Below are positions 15,357-23,559 of a stretch of DNA of 64,000 nucleotides, in pieces (the stretch's first letter is position 1; each line of letters begins with the position of its first letter). Source of the stretch: Fusobacteria bacterium ZRK30 (GTDB lineage: Bacteria > Fusobacteriota > Fusobacteriia > Fusobacteriales > Fusobacteriaceae); assembly GCA_024628785.1 (NCBI GenBank), contig CP102405.1, positions 1,054,001 to 1,118,000 of the forward strand, given 5' to 3'. A program made the translations under genes and the position numbers. The notes under the pieces are model-generated. The model was not told the DNA's origin and ran no database searches. It was given only the letters and a program-made list of their open reading frames with translations.

Positions 15357-16013
15357 TGGCAGATACATCAGTGTGAATAAGATTATCATAACTATCTCTA
15401 AGGAGATTATATAATATGGCCAGGGGCCTAAAAAATCCATGGGACTTGAGATAGGTTTTTTCTTTAAAAACATATAGTTTGTATTGAGTAAAAAATTAAG
15501 TGGGAAAAGCACCAGCATTATTCCGTTTATATATATATATGATTTTTTTAAAGCGTCAAAAGTAATGGTAAAGTTAAAGTATTTTAAACTATAAAATACA
15601 GCAAAATAGATATAGTAATGTGTTACAAAAAAACTGATATTTGAGTAATTTGGAAAAGCGATCCTGATATCTGGTGTCATAATAGCTAAGATAGCTCCGA
15701 TACTCCAAAAATATACGAGATTAAAGATCTTATTGGATCTGAATATCATCATAAAAGCTGCTAAAACCAGGGTGTAATTACACATATTAAATGGTAAAAG
15801 GTTGGTAACGGGCTCCTTAAAAACAATGTATCTATAGATCAATTCGATAGTTTTTTCTATTAAGATAAAATACCCGGAAATTTTGGCAAATTTATCTATA
15901 TCAAGTTTAAATATTTTTGGAAGGTATAAAGCTAAAACAGCTAAGCCACCGTAACCAAAAATATAAAAAAAGTGTTCTATACTGAATAATGTAAATTCTC
16001 TGATTGTAATCAC
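15327..16013 (-). CDS. YwaF/TIGR02206-type integral membrane protein
   Basis: A 228-residue protein with about seven membrane helices. It carries the family pattern LLPFNMCNYTLVLAAF and, near the C-terminus, NTNYMFLKKKP...MDFLGPWPYY. Function is unknown; relatives in Bacillus are called YwaF. The start is GTG at 16013, immediately after the TAG stop of the RNase H gene (no intervening base), so translation is probably coupled. Confidence 0.8.
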   Translation of the reverse strand: MITIREFTLFSIEHFFYIFGYGGLAVLALYLPKIFKLDIDKFAKISGYFILIEKTIELIYRYIVFKEPVTNLLPFNMCNYTLVLAAFMMIFRSNKIFNLVYFWSIGAILAIMTPDIRIAFPNYSNISFFVTHYYIYFAVFYSLKYFNFTITFDALKKSYIYINGIMLVLFPLNFLLNTNYMFLKKKPISSPMDFLGPWPYYIISLEIVMIILFTLMYLPFRKKALKTQ

Positions 16014-16796
16014 CTACCTATGAAATCCTAGATCTGAAGGGTTGATATCTCCAGATACATGGGCAATATTTCCTCCTGATTTTTCAAACTCTTTTCGAAG
16101 TTTTACTACTTTTTTAGCTAATTCGACAGTATCAGTACTTAAATTTTCTGCTTTTATTCGTCCCTTTGACCAATATTCTATGATTAACTTACTGTCTCCA
16201 TAGATATTTTTTTTTCCCTCTTTTAGAGCAATATTTAGTGCTATATAACAACCTAAAAGTTCGCCAAAATTATTGGTACTCCCTGGTTTAGTAAGGTAGT
16301 TATCAAATTGATTGATCTTTTCCTGGGGGACAAAATGATGGAGGATGGAATTCCCGTATTTATCAGTTACTCTGACTTCGGTACCAATACCACGACCGGT
16401 TCCGGCATCAAAATATATTCCTGAAGGTAATTTTTCCTGAAGCATCTCTTTGGTTTCATAGATTCCTCCATTTGCTATCCATTTCTCAGCTTCCTTCCGA
16501 CTTTTAAATGACTTATAACGGACGTTTCCGCCACGAGTGAGGGTCTTACATTCGTCCCAATCGTTGGTGATCACACCGGTATTTGAGTGGGTATAAAAAC
16601 AGGCATAAAACTTATCCAGTTTTTTTTCATAATTTCCCCCTGCACCTAACCATTTTTTTGCCTCTAACTTGGTTACAAACCCCTTATATCTTGCTTTTTT
16701 CCCTTTGACCTTATTTTGGCATTCTGGCCAGGATGTCAGTATACCGGTTTCATTTATATTTTCAATTACATATGCATAAAATTTGTTTTTTGCCAT
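16014..16796 (-). CDS. rnhA: Ribonuclease HI with two N-terminal viroplasmin-type domains
   Basis: A 260-residue protein. Two copies of the RNaseH1_N (caulimovirus viroplasmin) domain occupy residues ~3-55 and ~62-115; compare YKGFVTKLEAKKWLGAGGNYE with YKSFKSRKEAEKWIANGGIYE. The catalytic RNase H domain follows, with acidic residues in YFDAGTG, NNFGELLG, YGDSKLIIEYW and DINPSDLGFH. It cleaves the RNA strand of RNA-DNA hybrids; the N-terminal domains raise hybrid binding. One such domain is usual, two is less common. The RBS GGAGATAATA precedes ATG. Confidence 0.88.
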   Translation of the reverse strand: MAKNKFYAYVIENINETGILTSWPECQNKVKGKKARYKGFVTKLEAKKWLGAGGNYEKKLDKFYACFYTHSNTGVITNDWDECKTLTRGGNVRYKSFKSRKEAEKWIANGGIYETKEMLQEKLPSGIYFDAGTGRGIGTEVRVTDKYGNSILHHFVPQEKINQFDNYLTKPGSTNNFGELLGCYIALNIALKEGKKNIYGDSKLIIEYWSKGRIKAENLSTDTVELAKKVVKLRKEFEKSGGNIAHVSGDINPSDLGFHR

Positions 16797-16930
16797 TATT
16801 ATCTCCTATTTTTAAATTTCTATTCTCAGTTATTATACCATTATATTGGAAAATCAAAAAAAATAAAATTAAAAAGGAAAATCAAAATATAGACAGAAAA
16901 AATAAAATAGGAAAATTTGGAGGTGGAAAG

Positions 16931-17632
16931 GTGAAAAAAATACTGATTTTATTTTTTATTGTAACAAGTCTGGCTATGGGAAATTATTTGGATACCTGGG
17001 ATGAACTCCTTCAAAAATATACATCTGTTGGAGAAAAAGGTGGAACAAATTTGGTGGTGGTAGATTACAGGAGATTAAAGCAAGATATTAAGTTTGAAAA
17101 ATTATTAGAAGAGGTAAGGGAGGTAGAAATTAAAAGAATAGAGGGCGATGAGCTGAAAGCATTTTGGATAAATGCCTATAATATAGGAGCAGTTAAAACC
17201 ATAGTGGATAACTATCCCATAGAGGGGATCAAAGATGCCGGTTCATTATTTGGATCAGTTTGGAGTAAAGAGGTTATAGAGATAGGGAATAAGGTATATT
17301 CTCTGGGGGAGATAGAAAATGAAATTTTGAGAAAGACTGGAGATGAACTTATCCATTTTGCCATAGTATGTGCTTCGGTGTCATGCCCGGATCTAAAGAG
17401 GAGTGCCTATCGTGGTAGAGAGTTGGATAGACAGCTTTTGGAACAGAAACTAAAATTTTTAGAGGAAAAAAATAAGGGGGTTAATATAGTAGGAGATACC
17501 ATATATATATCTAAACTTTTTAAATGGTATAGTGATGATTTTGGAAATATAAGGGAATATCTGGATATTTCTCCAGATAAAAAAATAAAATATCTGGACT
17601 ATAATTGGGAATTAAATGGGTCAAGTCAATAA
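16931..17632 (+). CDS. Exported DUF547 domain protein
   Basis: GTG 16931 follows GGAGGT; the frame upstream is open but antisense to the RNase H start. The 233-residue protein has a signal peptide (VKKILILFFIVTSLAMG) and the DUF547 pattern: KAFWINAYNIGAVKTIVDNYP, GSVWSKEVIEIG, LGEIENEILR, HFAIVCASVSCPDLKR and FKWYSDDF. The family's function is not established; the fold has been compared to papain-like proteins. It is probably periplasmic. Confidence 0.8.
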   Translation: MKKILILFFIVTSLAMGNYLDTWDELLQKYTSVGEKGGTNLVVVDYRRLKQDIKFEKLLEEVREVEIKRIEGDELKAFWINAYNIGAVKTIVDNYPIEGIKDAGSLFGSVWSKEVIEIGNKVYSLGEIENEILRKTGDELIHFAIVCASVSCPDLKRSAYRGRELDRQLLEQKLKFLEEKNKGVNIVGDTIYISKLFKWYSDDFGNIREYLDISPDKKIKYLDYNWELNGSSQ

Positions 17633-17666
17633 AAATTTGTCAAGTAGATTAAATTTACAAAAACAC

Positions 17667-17695
17667 TTGAATTTATGTGGTTTTTCTGATATAAT
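17667..17695 (+). promoter_or_regulatory. rpmE promoter
   Basis: TTGAAT (17667-17672), a 17-bp spacer and TATAAT (17690-17695). Confidence 0.85.
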
Positions 17696-17738
17696 TACTC
17701 TCGTGAATAAAAAATTTTTATAAAGGAAGGTGACTAGA

Positions 17739-17948
17739 ATGAAAAAAGGTATTCATCCTGATTATCACTTAATTAACGTTGAGTGTTCATGTGGAAACAA
17801 ATTTGAAACTAGATCAACATATACAAAAGAAACTTTAAATGTAGCTGTTTGTTCTGAGTGTCATCCATTCTATACAGGTAAGGCGAAATTCGTTGATGCT
17901 GCTGGTAGAGTAGATAAGTTTAACAAAAGATACAACCTTAAGAAATAA
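17739..17948 (+). CDS. rpmE: Ribosomal protein bL31, zinc-binding form
   Basis: ATG 17739 gives the usual L31 start [10 protein letters not shown], with AAGGAAGG eight bases upstream; a GTG at 17730 overlaps the RBS. The 69-residue protein has the C+ cysteine set (CSCG and CSEC) and the [10 protein letters not shown] core. It is a component of the large ribosomal subunit near the subunit bridge. It is monocistronic. Confidence 0.97.
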   Translation: MKKGIHPDYHLINVECSCGNKFETRSTYTKETLNVAVCSECHPFYTGKAKFVDAAGRVDKFNKRYNLKK

Positions 17949-17954
17949 TAAAAG

Positions 17955-17983
17955 TAGGACTTTTTTTAAAGTCCTATTTTTTT
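17955..17983 (+). terminator. rpmE terminator
   Basis: TAGGACTTT pairs with AAAGTCCTA around T4, followed by a T run. Confidence 0.85.
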
Positions 17984-18021
17984 AGGAAAAAATAAAGTAA
18001 AAAAAAATTAGGAGGAAAAAA

Positions 18022-18645
18022 ATGTCAGTAATAGAAATTAATCACCCATTAGTACAACATAAATTAACTTTACTTAGAAATAAAGATGCAGAAACAAAAT
18101 TGTTTAGAGAAACTTTAACGGAAATAACAGGGTTAATGACCTATGAAGCTACAAAGGACTTTAAATTAAAGGACGTAGATGTAGAAACTCCTATAATGAA
18201 GACAACAGCTAAAGTATTAGCTGATAAGGTAGCTGTAGTTCCTATCTTAAGAGCTGGATTAGGAATGGTAGAAGGTGTTACTACATTTATCCCAACAGCT
18301 AAAATAGGGCATATAGGAGTATACAGAGATGAAGAAACATTACAACCAGTATACTACTATTGTAAATTACCAGAAAATATAGCTGATATGAAAGTTTTAT
18401 TAGTAGATCCTATGCTTGCAACTGGTGGATCAGCAATCTACTCAATTGATTATCTTAAAGAAGCAGGTGTAAAAGATATTTCATTTATGTGTATCATAGC
18501 AGCTCCTGAAGGGATTGCAAAAGTAATTGAAAAGCATCCTGACGTAGATATCTTTGTAGGGAAGATGGATCAGGGATTAGATGAAAATTCATATATCTAT
18601 CCAGGATTAGGAGATTGTGGAGATAGAATATTTGGAACTAAGTAA
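18022..18645 (+). CDS. upp: Uracil phosphoribosyltransferase
   Basis: A 207-residue cytoplasmic enzyme that converts uracil and PRPP to UMP. Clear marks are the start [18 protein letters not shown], the PRPP loop [14 protein letters not shown] and the C-terminal [17 protein letters not shown] that binds uracil. Length is typical. AGGAGG precedes ATG. It belongs with cdd, deoD, deoB and the dNK elsewhere in the window as part of nucleobase salvage. Confidence 0.98.
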   Translation: MSVIEINHPLVQHKLTLLRNKDAETKLFRETLTEITGLMTYEATKDFKLKDVDVETPIMKTTAKVLADKVAVVPILRAGLGMVEGVTTFIPTAKIGHIGVYRDEETLQPVYYYCKLPENIADMKVLLVDPMLATGGSAIYSIDYLKEAGVKDISFMCIIAAPEGIAKVIEKHPDVDIFVGKMDQGLDENSYIYPGLGDCGDRIFGTK

Positions 18646-18686
18646 TGAAAATTTGTAATTAATAGAAAAATAAAATAACATAATTT

Positions 18687-18720
18687 CAAAAGGATTTCCC
18701 TTAAGGGGAGTCCTTTTTTT
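18687..18720 (+). terminator. upp terminator
   Basis: AAAAGGA...TCCCTT pairs with AAGGGGA...TCCTTTT with two G-U pairs, then a T run. Confidence 0.85.
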
Positions 18721-18765
18721 TTAGTTTTCATTATGAAAATTGAGAGATCTGTGTTATTCTTAATA

Positions 18766-18794
18766 TTGTAACTATAACAATTCAACTATATATT
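18766..18794 (+). promoter_or_regulatory. Promoter of the oxidoreductase / isoprenoid-like operon
   Basis: TTGTAA (18766-18771), a 17-bp spacer and TATATT (18789-18794), 35 bp before the first gene of a four-gene run. Confidence 0.6.
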
Positions 18795-18828
18795 ATAACA
18801 AATTAAAAAAGAATAAAAGGGAGAATCA

Positions 18829-19413
18829 ATGAAAGTATTGTATATAAAAGCCAGCCCAAAACCGAAAGATGAGTCGGTTTCCCATAGAATTGCTGAGGCA
18901 TTTATAGATGAGTATAAAAAAAATAACTCAGAGGATGAAGTAACTGAATTAAACCTCCACGATGAGAGATGCCCCTATGTAGATTATAAGATCCTGTGTG
19001 ATTCATTTGAAAGAAGGGGAGCTATGGTAGAAACAGCAAATAAATTTATTACATATGATAAATATATAATCAGTTCTCCCATGTGGAACCTTTCAATCCC
19101 AGCAATTTTAAAAGCCTATATAGATCTTATAACTGTAAAAGGAATTACTTTTAAATATAGCAGGCTAGGAATTCCCATAGGTCTTGCAAAGGGAAAAAAG
19201 GCTTTCTATTTAGGAGCTAGAGGAGGGGGATATCCATTTCCGCTTTCCTTGATTGCATTTGATATGAGGTATATAAAGTATATATTTAGATTTATAGGGA
19301 TAAAAAACTTTAAAAGTTTCATCCTTGAAAATGTAGATAAATCTCCAGAAAAAACAAAACAAAATTTTGAAAGAAATCTAAAAAAAGTTAGGAAATTGGC
19401 AAGAAAATTTTAA
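18829..19413 (+). CDS. FMN-dependent NAD(P)H oxidoreductase (AzoR-like flavodoxin fold)
   Basis: A 194-residue protein of the Flavodoxin_2 family. The phosphate loop region KASPKPKDESVSHRIA binds FMN; SPMWNLSIPAILKAYIDL and the GARGGGYPF segment are typical of azoreductase/quinone reductases. It is likely cytoplasmic, reducing quinones, azo or nitro compounds with NAD(P)H. It is the first gene of a run with the isoprenoid-synthase-like gene 26 bp downstream. The physiological substrate cannot be read from the sequence. Confidence 0.85.
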   Translation: MKVLYIKASPKPKDESVSHRIAEAFIDEYKKNNSEDEVTELNLHDERCPYVDYKILCDSFERRGAMVETANKFITYDKYIISSPMWNLSIPAILKAYIDLITVKGITFKYSRLGIPIGLAKGKKAFYLGARGGGYPFPLSLIAFDMRYIKYIFRFIGIKNFKSFILENVDKSPEKTKQNFERNLKKVRKLARKF

Positions 19414-19439
19414 TTTAAAGAGAAATAGGACGGTAATAG

Positions 19440-20426
19440 ATGTATACAACTGGTAAATTTTTGAAACAGCTTTTAAAATCAAACAAGATATACAACAAAG
19501 TAGTAAAAGAAATAAAAAAAGATCTCTCAGAAGTGTCTTTTTTTGACGAAATAGAGATACATGAAGAAAATTTAAAAGAGAATTTTAAAAAGAATTTTTT
19601 CTCTATATTTATGCTGAGTTTAATAGAACTTTTAGAAACTGAGAGGGAAGATATGATTAAATATGGAAAATGTTTATTCTATCTTAGAGGAATAATAACC
19701 TGTACAGATAATATTATAGATGATGAGAGTAAGGGAGTCATATTTTTAAATGGGATAGATGAGAAAACAACAGAAAATACCCTGTTGACCCTACTACTTC
19801 AAAAAAATCTGGAAAAAATTATCTCTGAATTAGACATAAAAGATACAGGGATGAGTAATGCAGTACTTGAAAGTGTATATTTGATAGCTAAAAGTGAGGG
19901 GATGAGAGAGAGATCTATATATGAAAACTACCCAGATTATAATTTTATTTCCCATAAGATTCATAGCGGAATAGGAGGAGAGCTGTTAAAAATAGGTGTT
20001 CTTGTCCCACTATATCAGGAAAAAAATGGTGAATTTAAGGATATATCAAGGGCTTTATATAATTTAGGGCTATCTTTACAAGGGTTGGATGACATCTGTG
20101 ATATGGGGGAGGATTTTTCTGCTCAAAAGATAAATTTAGCCACTTCATTTTTCATGGATAGATTAAAGATAGATGAGGAGACAGCTGCTGGTTTGGATAT
20201 CTTAGATACATCTGTTACAGAGGAGTATTTACAGAGAATTATGAGTTATTCTATGGAAAGTTTTAATATATTGGAGGAGATAGGTTATCCAATCAATAAA
20301 AAATTAGGTATGAAATTACTATTTCACCTATTTAAGATAAGGGGATTAGAAGACCTTTGGAAGATTTATAAGGAGGAAGAAGAGGATGAAAAAACTGATT
20401 TTGGGATTTATGCTTTTAATGACTAG
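19440..20426 (+). CDS. Divergent polyprenyl-synthase-like (isoprenoid synthase fold) protein
   Basis: A 328-residue, mainly alpha-helical protein. Two aspartate-rich motifs sit where class I prenyl synthases have them: DNIIDDE (residues 90-96) and LQGLDDICDMGED (213-225). Between them HKIHSGIGGELLKIGVL (172-188) resembles the lysine motif of polyprenyl diphosphate synthases. The RRG motif that normally follows the first aspartates is missing, so chain elongation is not assured; a terpene-synthase or non-catalytic role is possible. It is followed by a DUF2147 gene that overlaps it by 41 bp. Assignment rests on motifs and spacing only. Confidence 0.6.
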   Translation: MYTTGKFLKQLLKSNKIYNKVVKEIKKDLSEVSFFDEIEIHEENLKENFKKNFFSIFMLSLIELLETEREDMIKYGKCLFYLRGIITCTDNIIDDESKGVIFLNGIDEKTTENTLLTLLLQKNLEKIISELDIKDTGMSNAVLESVYLIAKSEGMRERSIYENYPDYNFISHKIHSGIGGELLKIGVLVPLYQEKNGEFKDISRALYNLGLSLQGLDDICDMGEDFSAQKINLATSFFMDRLKIDEETAAGLDILDTSVTEEYLQRIMSYSMESFNILEEIGYPINKKLGMKLLFHLFKIRGLEDLWKIYKEEEEDEKTDFGIYAFND

Positions 20427-20874
20427 TTTGACCTTTGCCCAAGATGGATATACAGGGTATTGGATGATGCCCGAAGGGAAATTTATCATCCATATTGAAA
20501 AAACTGAAAACAATGAATATATAGGTCAGGTTGCCTGGCTGAAGGATCTTTACTACCCTAAGGGAGATAAGATGGAAGGGATAGAGCAATACGACAGAAA
20601 TAATCCAGATAAAACCATGAGGATAGAGAGCAGAAAGGTTATGGGGCTGCCAGTTGTAGGAGAATTATTTGAAAAAGATGGCAAGTTACAAGATGGATGG
20701 ATCTATGACTCTTGGAATGGAAAACTATATCATGGGAGTGCTAAATTATTGGATGAAAATACTCTAAAGCTGAGAGGGTCATTTGATAAGTGGGGAATTT
20801 TTGGATTGAGTCAAAAGGCTAAGAGGGTAGTGGACCTGAAAAAATACGGGATACTAACTGATGAAAAAAAATAA
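20386..20874 (+). CDS. Exported DUF2147 protein
   Basis: A 162-residue protein with signal peptide MKKLILGFMLLMTSLTFA, placing it in the periplasm or outer envelope. The mature part has the DUF2147 pattern: GYWMMPEGKFIIHI, YDRNNPDKTMR, GWIYDSWNGKLYHG and LRGSFDKWGIFGLSQ, a lipocalin-like beta sandwich. The RBS GGAGGAAGAAGAGG lies inside the end of the upstream gene, which it overlaps by 41 bp, so expression is coupled. Function is unknown. Confidence 0.85.
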   Translation: MKKLILGFMLLMTSLTFAQDGYTGYWMMPEGKFIIHIEKTENNEYIGQVAWLKDLYYPKGDKMEGIEQYDRNNPDKTMRIESRKVMGLPVVGELFEKDGKLQDGWIYDSWNGKLYHGSAKLLDENTLKLRGSFDKWGIFGLSQKAKRVVDLKKYGILTDEKK

Positions 20875-21466
20875 TTATAGTGAAAGATCTAAGGTTTTTT
20901 TTAATAGAGTTGCAGATACGAATTATGGCAATTCAGAAAAATTAGACAGATATATCCTAAAAAATATAGTTGTAGATGATGAAACAACCGTTCTTGACTT
21001 AGGTTGTGGTGATGGAAGATTTTTACAAAAATTAAGGGGTTTGAATTCAAATAATACTCTCTATGGACTGGATATATCTGAAAAAATGCTGGAGACAGCC
21101 AGATCTAAAAATATAGAAAAATGTAAATTTACTCTTGGGGACAGCACTTATTTACCCTATGGCAATGGAAGTATAGACATGATAGTCTGCCTGAATTCAT
21201 TTCATCATTATTCGACTCCAGATTTGACTCTAAAGGAGATAAAAAGAGTTTTAAGTTCAGATGGAAGGGTAGTAATAGGGGATATATTTACCCTGCCAAT
21301 TATCAGAGAGATAATTAATTTATATCTGCCATATAGCAGAAGTGGAGATTATAAGATGTATTCTAAGAAAAGTTTGGATAAAATATTTAGTGCAGAAGGA
21401 TTTAAAAATCAAAACTTTTCTATAGTATCTCCCTGGCTATTTGTGTCAGAATATAAAAAGAAATAA
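20861..21466 (+). CDS. Class I SAM-dependent methyltransferase
   Basis: A 201-residue Methyltransf_11 family protein. The SAM loop is VLDLGCGDGRFL, followed by YGLDISEKML, GDSTYLPYGNGSIDMIVC and NSFHHYSTP. A GD.KMYSKKSLDKIF segment closes the C-terminal part. The substrate is unknown. It overlaps the DUF2147 gene by 14 bp and is the last gene of the run that starts with the flavin oxidoreductase, so an isoprenoid or other small lipid-like substrate is conceivable but not shown. Confidence 0.85.
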   Translation: MKKNNYSERSKVFFNRVADTNYGNSEKLDRYILKNIVVDDETTVLDLGCGDGRFLQKLRGLNSNNTLYGLDISEKMLETARSKNIEKCKFTLGDSTYLPYGNGSIDMIVCLNSFHHYSTPDLTLKEIKRVLSSDGRVVIGDIFTLPIIREIINLYLPYSRSGDYKMYSKKSLDKIFSAEGFKNQNFSIVSPWLFVSEYKKK

Positions 21467-21498
21467 AAAAAATCATCCTCAATGGGATGATTTTTTTT
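21465..21498 (+). terminator. Terminator of the methyltransferase operon
   Basis: A8 plus TCATCC pairs with GGATGA plus T8 around a six-base loop. Confidence 0.9.
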
Positions 21499-21611
21499 GA
21501 TAAACTATTAATTTTATGTAGTGGGAAATAATATTTTTTTAATATAGTAATAAGTATAGAATGGTGATATACTTTAAATATTAATTTTTTTTAATAAATA
21601 GGGGGATTACA

Positions 21612-22244
21612 ATGGATAGGGAAAGGATACGGGAAAAATTAAATGATGGAATAATTGGCAGGGAAAAAAATTTTAATAGTGCAGTACTTGCTAGTATTAT
21701 AGAGATAGACGGAAAGTATAACTTTATTTTGGAAAAAAGATCGAAAAACATAAGGCAAGGTGGAGAGATAAGTTTCCCCGGGGGAGGATGGGAAGAAACA
21801 GATAAAAATTTTGAGGAGACAGCCATAAGGGAAACTGTAGAAGAACTGGGAATACTACCTAAAAACATAGAGATACTGGGGAAATTGGGAACTCTAATAA
21901 TCCCTGCCGGTGTATTGATAGAGGTATATGTAGGAGAGATCCTATGCAGGGTAGAAGATTTAAATATAAATTTAAAGGAAGTGGATGAAATCTTGATAAT
22001 TCCCATAGATTATTTTAGAAATAACCCTCCTAAGCTTGAAAAAATAACTGTACAGATGCATCCACACTATGAATTAGACGGAAAAAGAGTAGAATTCCCG
22101 GCTAAATATTATAATTTACCTGAAAAATATCATAAACCTTGGAATGGAAGGGAGAGAGAGGTATATATATATGAGTATCATGGGGGAGCTATTTGGGGAA
22201 TTACAGCAGATATAATTTATGAAATTATAAATAAAATAATTTAA
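21612..22244 (+). CDS. Nudix hydrolase, CoA diphosphatase type
   Basis: A 210-residue protein with LEKRSKNIRQGGEISFPGG, the UPF0035-like signature that distinguishes CoA pyrophosphatases, running into the Nudix box (EETAIRETVEELGI). Such enzymes split CoA or acyl-CoA into 3',5'-ADP and phosphopantetheine derivatives in the cytoplasm. Length matches NudL/YeaB. It stands alone between the methyltransferase operon and the glycan genes. Confidence 0.85.
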   Translation: MDRERIREKLNDGIIGREKNFNSAVLASIIEIDGKYNFILEKRSKNIRQGGEISFPGGGWEETDKNFEETAIRETVEELGILPKNIEILGKLGTLIIPAGVLIEVYVGEILCRVEDLNINLKEVDEILIIPIDYFRNNPPKLEKITVQMHPHYELDGKRVEFPAKYYNLPEKYHKPWNGREREVYIYEYHGGAIWGITADIIYEIINKII

Positions 22245-22310
22245 GAAACAGGAAAAAATATTTAATGTTTGTAAATTATTGAGGTAAAATAAAAATAAAG
22301 GCGGTAGGGT

Positions 22311-23558
22311 ATGATAAATGAAATAAAAGTACTGACAACGATAAAATTCTTGCTATACTTGGTGTTGCTGGGAGTATTTAGAAATGGTATGAATGATACA
22401 GTTGTAATAGATATAGTTGTTACAATGGTTATCTACTACTTATTTAACAGCTATTTTATAGAGAGGGATATAGATAAACTATTAGTGATTGCATTTGTTA
22501 ATATAATCAACTTCATAATAACAATAAATAGTTTACCTCTAACAATAGGAATAACTATCTATACCTTGATGTTTTTATATCAAATTTTGAGTAATAAATT
22601 TCTAAAAAAGCATCTAAAACAGGAAAAATCTATCCTTATAATTGGGGAAACAGAAAAAAAGCCCGAAGCATTAAAACTTATCGAAGAGAGCGATGATTAT
22701 AAAGGGGTTCATCATTTTTTTAAAGATGACCTATCCCTATTTGATGAGAAAAATTTCATGGGATTTATAAAGGATAAAAAAATCCATGAGATCTTGGTAT
22801 TGGATAAAGATTTAAAAAATCAAGTGGTAACAAATATATTGAATGTAAAGGTTACGGGGATTAAAATTTATAATTATTATGAGTTTTTTGAGTATATAAG
22901 AGGGCAGCTTCATTTGGAGGAGTTAGATGAAAAGAAACTCTTGTTTGATCATGGGTTTGGTGTATACCACAACCAATTTCAAAAACAACTGAAGAGAACC
23001 GTAGATATAATTTTAGCTATATCGGTGGCTATAGTAGTAGCTCCAATTGTAGCAGTAGCCGCACTGATTGTAAAGCTGGAATCCAAAGGGCCTGTATTAT
23101 TTAAGCAGGATAGGGTAGGAGAGGGAAACAAGGTTTTTAAGATGATTAAATTCCGTTCAATGAAACTTCATGATGAAAATGCCCACTCAAAATATGCAGG
23201 AAAGACGGATTCGAGAATAACTAACTTTGGAAAAATAATGAGAAAAACCAGGATAGATGAACTGCCTCAACTTTGGAATGTTATAAAGGGAGAGATGAGT
23301 TTTGTTGGCCCACGGGCTGAGTGGGTCAAGTTAGCCAATGAATATGAAAAAAATATTTCTTTTTTCCCGCTTCGACACACAGTCAGACCGGGGCTGACTG
23401 GCTGGGCTCAAGTAAACTATCCATATGGGGCTTCAGAAGATGATATGAAAAAAAAATTGATGTACGATCTTTATTATGTAAAACATCAGACTGCAGGGAT
23501 AGATCTAGTGATCTTATTAAAAACTGCTGGTGTAGTATTTTTGGGAAAGGGGCAATAA
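22311..23558 (+). CDS. Polyprenyl glycosylphosphotransferase (sugar transferase, WbaP/WcaJ-like)
   Basis: A 415-residue membrane protein. N-terminal helices (about four) and a CoA-binding-like domain (residues ~100-200) precede the catalytic bacterial sugar transferase domain: KRTVDIILAISVAIV membrane helix, GPVLFKQDRVGEGNKVFKM, KFRSMKLHDENA, RKTRIDELPQLWNVIKGEMS and GPRAEW...RPGLTGWAQVNY. It transfers sugar-1-phosphate to undecaprenyl phosphate, the first step of exopolysaccharide or O-antigen assembly. The next gene starts one base after the stop codon, so the two are one unit. Confidence 0.93.
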   Translation: MINEIKVLTTIKFLLYLVLLGVFRNGMNDTVVIDIVVTMVIYYLFNSYFIERDIDKLLVIAFVNIINFIITINSLPLTIGITIYTLMFLYQILSNKFLKKHLKQEKSILIIGETEKKPEALKLIEESDDYKGVHHFFKDDLSLFDEKNFMGFIKDKKIHEILVLDKDLKNQVVTNILNVKVTGIKIYNYYEFFEYIRGQLHLEELDEKKLLFDHGFGVYHNQFQKQLKRTVDIILAISVAIVVAPIVAVAALIVKLESKGPVLFKQDRVGEGNKVFKMIKFRSMKLHDENAHSKYAGKTDSRITNFGKIMRKTRIDELPQLWNVIKGEMSFVGPRAEWVKLANEYEKNISFFPLRHTVRPGLTGWAQVNYPYGASEDDMKKKLMYDLYYVKHQTAGIDLVILLKTAGVVFLGKGQ

Positions 23559-23559
23559 T

